Virus record (IMG/VR): IMGVR_UViG_3300035698_010789
Location: 1-22,865 of that record
Length of the DNA: 22,865 nt
Strand: one strand, 5' to 3'
Source of the DNA: a virus
Below, one piece after another: positions 1 through 8,710 of the stretch. The notes under the pieces are model-generated. The model saw only the letters and a program-made list of their open reading frames with translations, did no database searches and was not told the DNA's origin. Made by a program: the position numbers and the translations under genes. Every line of letters starts with the position of its first letter. Position 1 is the first letter of the stretch.

Positions 1-1
1 C

Positions 2-3000
2 GGCGCTCAAGGATTTCAAGGTACTGATGGCCGTGGTTTTGACGGATTTCAAGGAACACAAGGAGAAACCGGCGAAGGTATCCAGGGTTTACAGGGCCGG
101 CGAGGTATCCAAGGTATCCAAGGATTTCAAGGTGTACAGGGCATTCAGGGAAACCAAGGAATGCAAGGAATGCAAGGCATTCAGGGACTTCAAGGAAATC
201 AAGGTGTCCAAGGTATGCAGGGCATCCAAGGAGTACAAGGATTCCAAGGCATTCAAGGAGACCAAGGAGTACAAGGTACTGGGGGTCTAGGATCTCAAGG
301 ATTCCAAGGTACTACTGGTGAACAAGGTGTCCAAGGTAGAGCTGGATATGGTAACCAAGGACTACAAGGTATCCAAGGATATACTGGCGACCAAGGTATT
401 CAAGGAACCCAAGGTTCTCAAGGAAACCAAGGCTTTCAAGGTATACAAGGATATCTAGGTATACAAGGCGACCAGGGCGTTCAAGGTGTACAAGGTATTG
501 CAGTTCAAGGTACTACTGGTGCTGGGTTTCAAGGTACTGTTGGGCAACAGGGCCTCCAAGGCGTACAAGGTATGCAAGGATTCCAAGGTATTCAAGGTAC
601 TCAAGGTGTACAAGGTCTTATGGGAGAGCAAGGCCTCCAAGGAGATCAGGGACTTCAAGGCGCGTTTGGCCCCGCTTTAAACATTATTGGTGCAGTAAGC
701 GATGTTAACGCAAATCCGCCAAACGACCCAAATACATTATTAAACGCAGGATTTCCGTCAGCAGGAGTTGGTGAGACTGTTATAGATGAAGCTTCAAACG
801 ATTTGTGGGCATATACTGGCAATAGTGTTTGGATAAATGTTGGACCAGTAAGAGGCGTTCAAGGGTTTCAAGGGATACAAGGGGCGGCTATTCAAGGCAT
901 ACAAGGTATGCAAGGTACACAAGCGGCGCAAGGTTCGCAAGGTGTCCAAGGAAATCTCGGAACACAAGGTACGCAAGGTACACAAGGCATCCAAGGTATG
1001 CAGGGGATGCAGGGTATGCAGGGGTTCCAAGGAATTCAAGGAGAGCAAGGCGTACAAGGTGCTATTGGTATTGGTACACAGGGTATTCAAGGTCGCCAAG
1101 GTATTCAAGGTTTTGACGGTATCCAAGGTATCCAAGGCGAGCAAGGTATTCAGGGCCTTCAAGGTGGCCAAGGTATGCAAGGCTTCCAAGGTATGCAAGG
1201 CATACAAGGAACGCAGGGTATACAAGGCGGTGGCGGCCAGCAAGGATTACAAGGAAGCCAAGGATTACAAGGCTTCCAAGGTATTCAAGGTAAAACTGGA
1301 GATCCATTTAGAATACTTGGATCTATTGAAGACGTTAATGTTAATTTCCCAGCACGTACTCCTGAAGAAATAATAAGAGAAGCCTTTGGGCCTACGTTAG
1401 ATGGTCAGCCGCCGACAGAAAGGCCAGCTATTGCAAGCCCAGATTTGTCTGACGGCATAATCGATGAAGAACTAAATGAATTTTGGCTGTGGAACGGTAC
1501 TGAATGGATTAACACTGGTAATATTGTCGGGCCGCTAGGTATTCAAGGTATTCAAGGTCGCCAAGGTATTCAAGGTGTACAAGGTATTCAAGGTGTACAA
1601 GGTATCCAGGGTCCGGTTGGACAGGGTCTTCAAGGTAGTCAGGCTTCACAAGGTATCATAGGAAATCGTGGTTTCCAAGGATTTCAAGGTATTCAAGGTC
1701 GCCAAGGTTCTCAAGGTACTCAAGGCATGCAGGGTATCCAAGGTGTACAAGGTGTACAAGGTAACACAGGTAACCCGTTTAGAATACTTGGAACTATAGC
1801 AGACGTAAATCAGGCTCCTACATTTGACCCACAAGTAATATTGGAAACAGCCTTCCCAGATGCTGTACCAGGTGATGCGGTTATAGATGAATTGGAAAAC
1901 GACCTGTGGACGTTTACTCCTGACGATGGTGGAGAATGGATAAACGTAGGAAATATCGTTGGTCCTCAGGGTATTCAAGGTATTCAAGGTATCCAAGGCA
2001 TGCAAGGTATGCAAGGTATTCAAGGCGAACAAGGCACGCAAGGCAGCCAAGGTGTTCAAGGCTCGTACGGTCGGCAAGGTATTCAAGGTACTGGTAATGC
2101 TGGTTTCCAAGGTATTACTGGTGACCAAGGTGTACAAGGTATTCAGGGTTTACGTGGCCCTGGGCAAGGTGTGCAAGGTATTCAGGGCGAACAAGGTATT
2201 CAAGGCATACAGGGAACGCTAGGTATTCAAGGTCGCCAAGGTATTCAAGGTCGTCAAGGATTACAAGGTATTCAGGGTCGCCAAGGTATTCAAGGTATGC
2301 AAGGCGAGCAAGGTATTCAGGGTGTGCAGGGTATGCAGGGTACTCAAGGTCGCCAGGGTATTCAGGGTCGCCAAGGTATTCAAGGTGTACAAGGTATCCA
2401 GGGTATTCAAGGACTACAGGGTATTCAGGGCATTCAGGGACTTCAAGGAAATCAAGGTGTCCAAGGTATGCAGGGCATCCAAGGAGTACAAGGATTCCAA
2501 GGCATTCAGGGTCGCCTAGGCGAGCAAGGTACTCAAGGTAAGACCGGGGCTGGTACTCAAGGTGCCCAAGGTCGCCAAGGTATACGAGGTGATACTGGCT
2601 TACAGGGTATTTATGGAGTTCAAGGTTCTCAAGGTACTCAGGGTTCTCAAGGGAATCAGGGATTTCAGGGATTTCAAGGATTTCAAGGATTTCAAGGATT
2701 TCAGGGTTTCCAAGGATTGGTTGGCCATGGCCTTCAAGGACAGGCAGGGTCGACGCAGGGTACCCAGGGCTCTATAGGACCGGGCGGTGGGACAACATTA
2801 CCGATAGGTCAAGAAGGTGAAGTACTCTATAATACTCAGGATGATACAAATAACGCAGCGTTTGATGATCTTGTAAATATAGAACCTATTATTGTAACGA
2901 GTGAAAGCGAAGCTGCAGCCTATTTTACCGAACCCGGCCCATCGGCACCGACGCCACAGGAGATCTTTAACAATTGGTATAGGTTTTCACACAATTCAGG

Positions 3001-4696
3001 AACAAATTATCCAGCAAACGCGGCTGAAACTGCTTCGTCGCAATGGCAGTTTGATGCCGGAACACAAGAAATCGTTGGGGTAACCAACACGGGCACTGCT
3101 GTTGGCTTTGTTTCGGATCTTGAGTATTCATACTATACCTTATCATACACTTTAAGAAGTGGCCAGTACGACAACGATACGATTGGTGTTGTTCTTGCGT
3201 ATATAACAGAAGGAACTTTTGGGCAGGCAGGTTATAGAGAACACACACTAACAGCATTTAGAACTGGCGGCGGTACTCAAGGAGCGCGTACATGGGGTGT
3301 TTCATATAATATTCTGCAAAGCGATGAGCAGATTATTGCCGACGGATCTCCTGCGGTGCCAACGACCGGTGTTTGGCATTCACTTGGATCTACGATCGTT
3401 GACGTAGATAGGCAAGGCGATATAATAACTGTAAAAACTTCTCCATTTGGTAGTGCATTATTGAGCCAAGCTTCAACTCTTACCATTGATCTAACTAGCA
3501 ATCCAGTTCTCGAAAAGTTTAGAGGTCCAAAAGCTTACGGTTACATGGCTCATAGTCAAGGGGATGCGAGATTTAAAGGTGATTTTAGCGGTGTTTCATC
3601 CACAGACAATGTTGTTTATGATGTTGTATCTGGTAAAGTTTACGGCTCACAAGTAACCCTGCCGTATTATAAAGAGTTAGTAGGAGCTGCGTCGTTTAAT
3701 GACATTACAGAACCAGGCCGTTTCTATAACAACCCAGATAACAAGATTACTACCTGGAGATCTTCCTTTGATGAGAATAATTATCTAATAGGGGGCAGTG
3801 GAAGTGGAGGTACACAGGGTACACAAGGAACTACCGGGGCAGGCAGCATTGATTGTGTAGATTGCTACTATGATGAACCAACAGATACAACTAATAGTGT
3901 GGCGTTTCACTCAAAACAATCCATGTATTTGTTTATTGATGATAACAATAATGTGGGTGAAGATTCGAATTACTTTGGCTTCTATAATGACTTAGATCCT
4001 TATACTGACACGGTGAATAGGGATAATACAATCTTTAGGATAGATCAAGACGGGTCTGTTAGAACAACGAATGCGATATACGCAACAACGAGCGGTATTA
4101 AGTTTCCTGTTGATGCGTATGGGGGGTCGGGTGATACCGCAATGATTGATTTAAGAACAGGTGGCGGAGAAGCTACTCAACTTACTCTTCAAGTGACAAA
4201 CGACGCGGATGACGAAATACATTTTAGAGCTCCAACGGATAATGGTGTAAAAGTTAATGGATACACTGTATGGCACGAGGGAAATCATGACTGTAGTGGC
4301 GGCGGCGGCACTGGCCTTGCTTCAAGAGCCAATTTAACAACAACGACATCTTCATTAGCAAATGATGTAAGTGAAAACGTTGACTTAACTGGCTATAAAG
4401 GATATGTGGTCTACACAATCACAACTGACCGGGCAGCTTGGGTTAGATTATATATCAATGCGGCGAGCAGAACGGCCGATGCAAGTAGAAACGAGCTTAC
4501 AGACCCAGATCCAGATGCAGGCGTAATCCTAGAAGTTATAACAAATGGCGCTGAAACCGTTGTCATTTCACCGGGTGTATTTGGATATAATGGAGAAGCT
4601 CCAGCAACAACAACTATACCAATGAGAGTAACAAATAAATCAGGATCAACTAGCACAGTGCAGGTAGCAGTTACTGCGCTTCAATTAGAGGCATAA
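2..4696 (+). CDS. Collagen-like tail fibre protein (5' end outside window)
   Basis: The frame is open to the first base of the window, so the start is missing; 1564 codons are visible. The first ~930 residues are Gly-X-Y collagen-like triplets, mostly G-I/F/V/M/L-Q, with Gln nearly always in the Y place. Three globular modules (671-850, 1301-1531, 1772-1963) interrupt them. From about nt 2795 the protein is non-collagenous (~630 residues), with a short return of [11 protein letters not shown] near nt 3810. It contains the phage-fibre motif VWHEGNH (nt ~4268) and ends in a beta-rich domain ([39 protein letters not shown]) that I recognise from fibres of T4-like marine phages. Inferred role: trimeric distal fibre for host recognition. 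The product itself is clear; which host structure it binds is unknown. The protease gene follows after 3 nt, suggesting co-transcription. Confidence 0.9.
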   Translation, partial: GAQGFQGTDGRGFDGFQGTQGETGEGIQGLQGRRGIQGIQGFQGVQGIQGNQGMQGMQGIQGLQGNQGVQGMQGIQGVQGFQGIQGDQGVQGTGGLGSQGFQGTTGEQGVQGRAGYGNQGLQGIQGYTGDQGIQGTQGSQGNQGFQGIQGYLGIQGDQGVQGVQGIAVQGTTGAGFQGTVGQQGLQGVQGMQGFQGIQGTQGVQGLMGEQGLQGDQGLQGAFGPALNIIGAVSDVNANPPNDPNTLLNAGFPSAGVGETVIDEASNDLWAYTGNSVWINVGPVRGVQGFQGIQGAAIQGIQGMQGTQAAQGSQGVQGNLGTQGTQGTQGIQGMQGMQGMQGFQGIQGEQGVQGAIGIGTQGIQGRQGIQGFDGIQGIQGEQGIQGLQGGQGMQGFQGMQGIQGTQGIQGGGGQQGLQGSQGLQGFQGIQGKTGDPFRILGSIEDVNVNFPARTPEEIIREAFGPTLDGQPPTERPAIASPDLSDGIIDEELNEFWLWNGTEWINTGNIVGPLGIQGIQGRQGIQGVQGIQGVQGIQGPVGQGLQGSQASQGIIGNRGFQGFQGIQGRQGSQGTQGMQGIQGVQGVQGNTGNPFRILGTIADVNQAPTFDPQVILETAFPDAVPGDAVIDELENDLWTFTPDDGGEWINVGNIVGPQGIQGIQGIQGMQGMQGIQGEQGTQGSQGVQGSYGRQGIQGTGNAGFQGITGDQGVQGIQGLRGPGQGVQGIQGEQGIQGIQGTLGIQGRQGIQGRQGLQGIQGRQGIQGMQGEQGIQGVQGMQGTQGRQGIQGRQGIQGVQGIQGIQGLQGIQGIQGLQGNQGVQGMQGIQGVQGFQGIQGRLGEQGTQGKTGAGTQGAQGRQGIRGDTGLQGIYGVQGSQGTQGSQGNQGFQGFQGFQGFQGFQGFQGLVGHGLQGQAGSTQGTQGSIGPGGGTTLPIGQEGEVLYNTQDDTNNAAFDDLVNIEPIIVTSESEAAAYFTEPGPSAPTPQEIFNNWYRFSHNSGTNYPANAAETASSQWQFDAGTQEIVGVTNTGTAVGFVSDLEYSYYTLSYTLRSGQYDNDTIGVVLAYITEGTFGQAGYREHTLTAFRTGGGTQGARTWGVSYNILQSDEQIIADGSPAVPTTGVWHSLGSTIVDVDRQGDIITVKTSPFGSALLSQASTLTIDLTSNPVLEKFRGPKAYGYMAHSQGDARFKGDFSGVSSTDNVVYDVVSGKVYGSQVTLPYYKELVGAASFNDITEPGRFYNNPDNKITTWRSSFDENNYLIGGSGSGGTQGTQGTTGAGSIDCVDCYYDEPTDTTNSVAFHSKQSMYLFIDDNNNVGEDSNYFGFYNDLDPYTDTVNRDNTIFRIDQDGSVRTTNAIYATTSGIKFPVDAYGGSGDTAMIDLRTGGGEATQLTLQVTNDADDEIHFRAPTDNGVKVNGYTVWHEGNHDCSGGGGTGLASRANLTTTTSSLANDVSENVDLTGYKGYVVYTITTDRAAWVRLYINAASRTADASRNELTDPDPDAGVILEVITNGAETVVISPGVFGYNGEAPATTTIPMRVTNKSGSTSTVQVAVTALQLEA
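176..255 (+). repeat. 80-bp perfect direct repeat, copy 1
   Basis: Matches 2429-2508 base for base by eye. The bases just outside (175 vs 2428, 256 vs 2509) differ. The offset of 2253 nt is a multiple of three, so both copies encode the same triplet series (starting [16 protein letters not shown]) and recombination between them would keep the frame. Confidence 0.85.
671..850 (+). repeat. Fibre globular module 1 (coding)
   Basis: First of three related inserts in the collagen-like region. It runs from [13 protein letters not shown] to WINVGPV. It shares with the other two a start like x-I-x-G-x-I/V-x-D-V-N, a central VIDE..NDLW strand and a closing W-I-N-V/T-G before triplets resume. Similar 'short loop, then W-x-W/F-x-G...W-x-N/D-V-G' inserts occur in other phage collagen-like fibres. 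Confidence 0.7.
1301..1531 (+). repeat. Fibre globular module 2 (coding)
   Basis: Second insert, from [13 protein letters not shown] to [10 protein letters not shown]. It is the longest of the three (77 codons) because of extra sequence around [19 protein letters not shown]. It keeps the shared [10 protein letters not shown] and W-I-N-T-G signatures. Confidence 0.7.
1772..1963 (+). repeat. Fibre globular module 3 (coding)
   Basis: Third insert, from [13 protein letters not shown] to [10 protein letters not shown]. Closest to module 2: PFRILG at the start and EWIN-GNIVGP at the end are nearly identical. It also shares the [10 protein letters not shown] strand with module 1. Confidence 0.7.
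2429..2508 (+). repeat. 80-bp perfect direct repeat, copy 2
   Basis: Second copy of the repeat at 176-255, in the same frame of the fibre gene. Neighbouring triplets encode the same amino-acid pattern but use mixed codons (CAA/CAG, GGT/GGC/GGA). Identity over 80 nt therefore points to a recent duplication or gene conversion rather than selection on the protein. Confidence 0.85.
2660..2713 (+). repeat. (GFQ)6 tandem 9-bp repeat
   Basis: Six successive Gly-Phe-Gln triplets. The unit GGATTTCAA/G is repeated nearly perfectly, and only the last unit uses GGTTTCCAA. It is a slippage-prone in-frame minisatellite at the end of the collagen-like domain. Confidence 0.8.
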
Positions 4697-4699
4697 CAA

Positions 4700-6412
4700 A
4701 TGTTAAGAGAATGGATCGTTACTCTTTATAATCGTGAAGATCTGGACGATTTTTACGAAGATATGCAAACGCCAGGTGGAAATTTATATATTCCAGACAG
4801 AGCTGTTGATGTTGCCAAGCAAAGACCTATAAGCAGAAATACTCACTACATGTTAACTGACGAAGAAGCAGAAACGATACGCCAAGACGAAAGAGTTTGG
4901 GGAGTTGAACTCCTTGAGCTTTTAGAACTATCAACTCGGCCGGCTGGATATAAAATTGAAAATGGTTTGTTTGCTAAAGATTGGGGTGCAGGTGGGCCAC
5001 CATACACTTCTGATACTGATATAAACTGGGGATTTTTAAGACAAACCGAATCTTCAAACAGATCTAACTGGGGAGATAACGGTACGTCAGTAATAACAGA
5101 TGATGTAACAATAACCGCGTCTGGGAGGAATGTTGATGTAGTTATTTTTGATGGGCACATAGATCCAAATCACCCAGAATTTGCTGCCAACTCAGATGGC
5201 TCTGGCGGATCGAGAATTAATCAATATAACTGGTTTCAAAATAACATAGGATTTGGAACTGGCACATACACTTATACACCGTATGTTGATTCTAGTAACG
5301 CTGGAAGAACTAGCGATAATGATCATGGTGTTCACGTGGGCGGAACCGTAGCGGGGAATACTCAAGGTTGGGCTCGAGACGCCAATATATACAATATAAG
5401 TATATATGGAACAAATCCAAGTTTTGGTACTCTTGGTCTAGACTCTTCAACTTATTGGGATTACGTAAGAGCTTGGCATAATAATAAACCAATTAATCCA
5501 GTGACTGGAAGGAAAAATCCTACTGTTACAAATCATAGTTACGGGTCAGCAATTACATACAATACCGGTTCTTTTGGGGCGGTGACTTCAGCAACTTTTC
5601 GTGGTGTAACGTACTCACCAGGAAGAGCACTAACCGTCGCAGAGCTGCAAGCGCGAGGTTTCTTTACAAATGACACTTCACCCGGACCGATCCCATATTA
5701 TTCTACATCAAGAACTTCAGATTTCGAAGATGCAATAAACGATGGCATAATTACGATGTCGGCCGCTGGCAATGAATCATGGAAAATAGTTAATTCATCA
5801 GACCAAGATTATAATAATTCGTTTCTTGCAGCATTTAACGGAAGTACTTTTTCATGGTGGTTACATCGTGGAAACGGTGGCGGTGCTGGCATCGCTCTTA
5901 ATATAACTGTTGGCGCCGTTGGAATTAATAAAGAAGATTATAAAGGTAATTTTAGTAATTGTGGTAGCCAAGTAGATATATTTGCCGCAGGTACTGCAAT
6001 ACAGAGTTCCCTTCATACCGCTTCCGGTACTGCCGGATCATCTGTCTATGACGCAAGAAACAATGCTTACTACCTTGGAAAGTACCAAGGAACTAGTATG
6101 GCTACTCCTCAAGTGTGTGGCATGCTTGCATGCCTTGCTGAGCATTGGCCCAATATGACTCAGACAGAATCAATTCAGTGGCTCGTAGATTTTTGTAACG
6201 AAAATCAAATGGGTGATACAGGCGAAGACGATCCCATGGAAGTTTTAAGTCTTCAAGGGGCGCCAAACAAGTTTGCTAGATGGGCAAATCAAAGACCGAT
6301 AAATGGGGGAACGTTTCCAACAAGAAACTTTAGGCCGCGAACGGTTGATGGAGATCCTGTTTATTATGGAAGAAGAGTTTATCCGCGACCAAGGATACGA
6401 CGAAGAGGTTAA
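4700..6412 (+). CDS. Subtilisin-family (S8) serine protease
   Basis: A 570-residue protein with the subtilase catalytic set: Asp151 in VVIFDGHID, His209 in DHGVHVGGTVAG, the oxyanion Asn358 in SAAGNES, and Ser466 in GTSMATP. Residues 1-~100 are a non-catalytic N-terminal region containing LTDEEAETIRQDERVWGVE, which resembles an inhibitor-type propeptide. The last ~20 residues are very basic (RRVYPRPRIRRRG). No signal peptide is visible, so it probably works in the virion or the host cytoplasm rather than being secreted. An SD-like AGAGG (4687-4691) sits 8 nt before the ATG, and the fibre gene stops 3 nt upstream, so the two are probably co-transcribed. The family call is firm. Its target (fibre processing, host surface protein or virion maturation) is inference. 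Confidence 0.93.
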   Translation: MLREWIVTLYNREDLDDFYEDMQTPGGNLYIPDRAVDVAKQRPISRNTHYMLTDEEAETIRQDERVWGVELLELLELSTRPAGYKIENGLFAKDWGAGGPPYTSDTDINWGFLRQTESSNRSNWGDNGTSVITDDVTITASGRNVDVVIFDGHIDPNHPEFAANSDGSGGSRINQYNWFQNNIGFGTGTYTYTPYVDSSNAGRTSDNDHGVHVGGTVAGNTQGWARDANIYNISIYGTNPSFGTLGLDSSTYWDYVRAWHNNKPINPVTGRKNPTVTNHSYGSAITYNTGSFGAVTSATFRGVTYSPGRALTVAELQARGFFTNDTSPGPIPYYSTSRTSDFEDAINDGIITMSAAGNESWKIVNSSDQDYNNSFLAAFNGSTFSWWLHRGNGGGAGIALNITVGAVGINKEDYKGNFSNCGSQVDIFAAGTAIQSSLHTASGTAGSSVYDARNNAYYLGKYQGTSMATPQVCGMLACLAEHWPNMTQTESIQWLVDFCNENQMGDTGEDDPMEVLSLQGAPNKFARWANQRPINGGTFPTRNFRPRTVDGDPVYYGRRVYPRPRIRRRG

Positions 6413-6418
6413 AAACTA

Positions 6419-6447
6419 TTGACATTTTTTTAATATTAGTATATATT
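6419..6447 (+). promoter_or_regulatory. Sigma70-type (early) promoter
   Basis: TTGACA at 6419-6424, a 17-nt spacer and TATATT at 6442-6447. It belongs to a family of four such promoters here (also 7154, 8655, 8894), all preceded by CTA. It serves the exonuclease gene, with a leader of only ~20 nt. Confidence 0.8.
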
Positions 6448-6472
6448 GGAACTAGTATTAAAGGAATCAAAA

Positions 6473-7141
6473 ATGTTTAATCATGTAGAGCACGGATTAG
6501 TGCTCCCAAAACTCACTCGCAAAACTAGTGAAACAGGCCGTAAGTATTTTACACCTGACGGTAATGCATATCCATCTATCACAACGGTATTAGGTATATT
6601 AAGCAAAGAAGGAATTCTAGCTTGGCGGGCCCGCGTTGGCGAAGAAGAAGCAAACAAAATTTCTCGTCAGGCCGCTGGGCGAGGAACAGCTGTTCACACA
6701 CTAGCAGAAGATTACCTAAACAATAAAGAAGATTGGAAAGGCAAACACATGCCTGCCAACTTAAATACGTTTAATGACTTACGAAAAATAATGGATGGAC
6801 GTATAGATAACGTATGGATGCAAGAAGAATTCCTTTATAGTGATAAACTAAAATGTGCAGGACAGGTAGATTGTATTGCAGAATATGACAATGAATTATC
6901 AATTATAGATTTTAAGACATCTCGAAAACCAAAGAAAGAAGAATGGATTCAGTCATACTTCATTCAAGCCTCGTTTTACGCGGCGGCTTTTCTCGAGCGC
7001 ACCGGAATTCCAATCAAACAGGCCGTGATCCTAATCGCGGTTGACGGATCAGAATCGCAAGTATTCAAAATTAATACGTTTGACTATCTTAAGCACTTTC
7101 TTGCGGTCCGTAAAAAATACAAAGAAATAAAAGGAGTTTGA
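6473..7141 (+). CDS. PD-(D/E)XK exonuclease, MGME1/RecB-nuclease-like
   Basis: A 222-residue protein with the Cas4/RecB/MGME1-type nuclease core: GTAVH at residues 71-75, GQVD (Asp133), IIDFKTS (Asp146-x-Lys148) and the downstream Q-A-S-F-Y motif (Gln165, Tyr169). These are the expected metal-binding and catalytic residues of the PD-(D/E)XK fold. Likely role: single-strand-specific DNA exonuclease in phage recombination, repair or host DNA breakdown, acting in the cytoplasm. The start was chosen at ATG 6473 because AAGGAA (6461-6466) is correctly spaced. An upstream in-frame TTG (6446) lies inside the -10 box and cannot be in the transcript. It is transcribed from its own promoter. The nuclease call is strong; the precise activity is inferred. 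Confidence 0.85.
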   Translation: MFNHVEHGLVLPKLTRKTSETGRKYFTPDGNAYPSITTVLGILSKEGILAWRARVGEEEANKISRQAAGRGTAVHTLAEDYLNNKEDWKGKHMPANLNTFNDLRKIMDGRIDNVWMQEEFLYSDKLKCAGQVDCIAEYDNELSIIDFKTSRKPKKEEWIQSYFIQASFYAAAFLERTGIPIKQAVILIAVDGSESQVFKINTFDYLKHFLAVRKKYKEIKGV

Positions 7142-7153
7142 GGTAATTAACTA

Positions 7154-7182
7154 TTGACATTTTGTTTAGAATCAGTTATATT
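7154..7182 (+). promoter_or_regulatory. Sigma70-type (early) promoter, leader copy A
   Basis: TTGACA at 7154-7159, a 17-nt spacer and TATATT at 7177-7182. Together with the following leader to about 7206 it is nearly identical to 8652-8707, with two differences in about 55 nt. The shared part includes the SD-bearing stretch ATGAAAAGGAATA. Confidence 0.85.
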
Positions 7183-7210
7183 GATATTAACAAATGAAAA
7201 GGAATAGATT

Positions 7211-7549
7211 ATGACAAAGTTCAACAAAGCAGACTTCAACTTCCACGGTGGATACCTTACATACACAGGAGAGTACTATGGTCGTCCAGTATATGAAGAT
7301 GGTCCTAATGTTCACCCAACTCGTGTAGGAAAAGGTAAAGATCTTTTCATCGCTCGCTTCAAGCACAAGGGTCCGATCACTAAAGCAAAATTTCTTAAAG
7401 AACTTATTAAGAACCATGCTGTTGAGGATTATGCAAATGCTTCCTTGTTTGGCATGGCTCCGGTAGCTATCCTTAAAGATAAGAACCCAGATTGGTATGA
7501 AAATATCATGACCAATTTTAGAACTCTTAGCCGCGTTGGATTAATGTAA
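7211..7549 (+). CDS. Hypothetical protein, 112 aa
   Basis: I do not recognise this protein. It is soluble and basic, with a Tyr/Gly-rich N-terminus (FHGGYLTYTGEYYGRPVYEDG) and no membrane segment or metal-binding motif. The ATG is set by AAAAGGAAT shortly upstream, within a leader shared with the gene at 8711. Its own strong promoter (7154-7182) and short leader suggest early expression. The next gene starts directly at its stop codon (TAAATG), so the two are probably translated together. Reality is well supported by promoter, SD and coding character; function is unknown. Confidence 0.8.
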   Translation: MTKFNKADFNFHGGYLTYTGEYYGRPVYEDGPNVHPTRVGKGKDLFIARFKHKGPITKAKFLKELIKNHAVEDYANASLFGMAPVAILKDKNPDWYENIMTNFRTLSRVGLM

Positions 7550-7762
7550 ATGAAATATTTTAAATCTAAATATATTGGTACAGAAAACCACCTGTTTAAT
7601 GGATTTTCATGGCCATACCGCAACTGCGAGGTTACAATGAGTCAAAAAGGATTTTCATGTACTTGCATGAAGAGAATGATATATAAATGCAATCATATCA
7701 AATCAGTAGAATTAGGAATTTTAGGAGTAGGACAGACACACTATGAACTTATTCATTCTTGA
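7550..7762 (+). CDS. Small SWIM-type zinc-finger protein
   Basis: A 70-residue protein with Cys37-x-Cys39, seven residues, then Cys47-x-His49. This fits the SWIM zinc-finger pattern CxC-(n)-CxH, used for DNA or protein binding, for example in recombination-mediator proteins. Nothing else is left of a larger SWIM protein, so it is a stand-alone finger with ~35 flanking residues on its N side. The ATG directly abuts the previous stop, and the 3' end overlaps the next gene by 20 nt. Expression is therefore probably coupled to both. The motif is seen directly; a role as DNA-binding regulator or host-takeover protein is inference. Confidence 0.7.
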   Translation: MKYFKSKYIGTENHLFNGFSWPYRNCEVTMSQKGFSCTCMKRMIYKCNHIKSVELGILGVGQTHYELIHS

Positions 7763-8300
7763 TAAATCCCCAATTAAATCTGCACAATTGCAATGTGATA
7801 AGCATATTCTAAAAATGATTGTTGAATCTGCGCAGATGCTTTCTACGACCCACAGGATGCTAGACGGGGAGCTAGAACGTCGTCCATCAAAATCGGGTAG
7901 GACTATAGTTAAGTATTGGAAGCTTCCTGATAGGCGCGAAAACTTCTTCTACAAGGCTGTTCATATGTACCATCCGTGTACTGTATGGACTGCTGAATCT
8001 AATAATAACTATAACTGGCATTGGGTGCATTTTTCTGCACTTTGTGATGAATATAAATATCGTTATGGAAAGATACATGCAACCGATAAATTACTTCGTG
8101 AAGAATTACGTTCCTTACCTAAGAACATACCGATTGGTTATTTAACATCACAGCCGTTGGCTATGAAGGCGTATCCTGAATGTATGGATCCAAATAATAT
8201 AGTAGAATCATATAGAAAGTTTTATCAAACAAAACAGCATCGTTTTAAAATGGTTTGGACTAAAAGAGAAATACCAGAATGGTTTGAGTTTGCTGCTTAG
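7743..8300 (+). CDS. Conserved phage protein of unknown function, 185 aa
   Basis: I recognise this family as common in tailed phages, but cannot name an established function. Landmarks are an N-terminal strand MNLFILDKSP, a C-D-K-H-x(2)-K-M motif (residues ~18-25), a Leu-Ser-Thr-Thr-His-Arg segment, HPCTVW, a W/Y-rich stretch (NYNWHWVHF) and a C-terminal W-T-K-R-E-I-P-E-W-F. The conserved Cys, His and Lys residues suggest an enzyme. Relatives are sometimes labelled pyrimidine-dimer glycosylase, which I cannot confirm from sequence. The start overlaps the SWIM gene by 20 nt, with AGGAG (7723-7727) upstream. Confidence 0.75.
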   Translation: MNLFILDKSPIKSAQLQCDKHILKMIVESAQMLSTTHRMLDGELERRPSKSGRTIVKYWKLPDRRENFFYKAVHMYHPCTVWTAESNNNYNWHWVHFSALCDEYKYRYGKIHATDKLLREELRSLPKNIPIGYLTSQPLAMKAYPECMDPNNIVESYRKFYQTKQHRFKMVWTKREIPEWFEFAA

Positions 8301-8321
8301 TATTATAGTAGGAGAAGATAA

Positions 8322-8627
8322 ATTTTAATACGATATATAGTAGCTGAAGAGGAACTTGGCGTTTTTCTAGGTGCTTTTAAAAACCAAGGTGTTTTTGCAA
8401 AAACAGATATATTCGGTATATCAAAAGCTTTTAGCTTTAATTCTAAAGAAGATGCTAAAGAATTCATAAGTGATTACGCTGGTGATAATAACGGCAGTTG
8501 GTCAGTTATTGGAATAAAAACCAACAACAAATACGTTGATGTTATTGATCTTATAAAAAACGGTCATTCAAAATATACTCATGGAATGATAGATTCCATG
8601 CACATGTATTCTACAGAGCTACACTAA
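8322..8627 (+). CDS. Hypothetical protein, 101 aa, apparent AUU start
   Basis: The frame has no ATG, GTG or TTG at its 5' end. An in-frame stop TAA lies at 8319-8321, and the next codons are ATT (8322), TTA and ATA (8328). A perfect AGGAG (8310-8314) is 7 nt from the ATT, the ideal spacing, so I choose AUU as start. ATA at 8328 is the alternative. The product reads as a normal soluble protein (IRYIVAEEELGVFLGAFKNQ..., later NNGSWSVIGIKTNNKYVDV), with coding-like composition up to a clean TAA. The first in-frame ATG lies near the 3' end (8583) and would leave only ~15 residues. It could otherwise be a 5'-truncated remnant. No family is recognised. Confidence 0.6.
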   Translation: MLIRYIVAEEELGVFLGAFKNQGVFAKTDIFGISKAFSFNSKEDAKEFISDYAGDNNGSWSVIGIKTNNKYVDVIDLIKNGHSKYTHGMIDSMHMYSTELH

Positions 8628-8654
8628 TTTTTATATTTAATTTCATTTTATCTA

Positions 8655-8683
8655 TTGACATTTCGTTTAGAATCAGTTATATT
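8655..8683 (+). promoter_or_regulatory. Sigma70-type (early) promoter, leader copy B
   Basis: TTGACA at 8655-8660, a 17-nt spacer and TATATT at 8678-8683. It is followed by a leader almost identical to that of the gene at 7211, including AACARATGAAAAGGAATA. The unrelated proteins behind the two copies show that the promoter-leader unit itself was duplicated. Confidence 0.85.
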
Positions 8684-8710
8684 GATATTAACAGATGAAA
8701 AGGAATACAC

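Noticed and set aside
89-2137. Several minus-strand and shifted plus-strand open frames (for example 794-1243 -, 1646-2137 -, 942-1373 +) within the fibre gene
   Set aside because: They are by-products of the triplet repeat: the other frames of GGN-NNN-CAR codons lack stops and read as Leu/Thr- or Lys/Val-rich low-complexity strings with no SD or promoter.
6446-6472. Upstream TTG start for the exonuclease
   Set aside because: It falls within the -10 box of the promoter at 6419-6447; the SD-backed ATG at 6473 is the better start.
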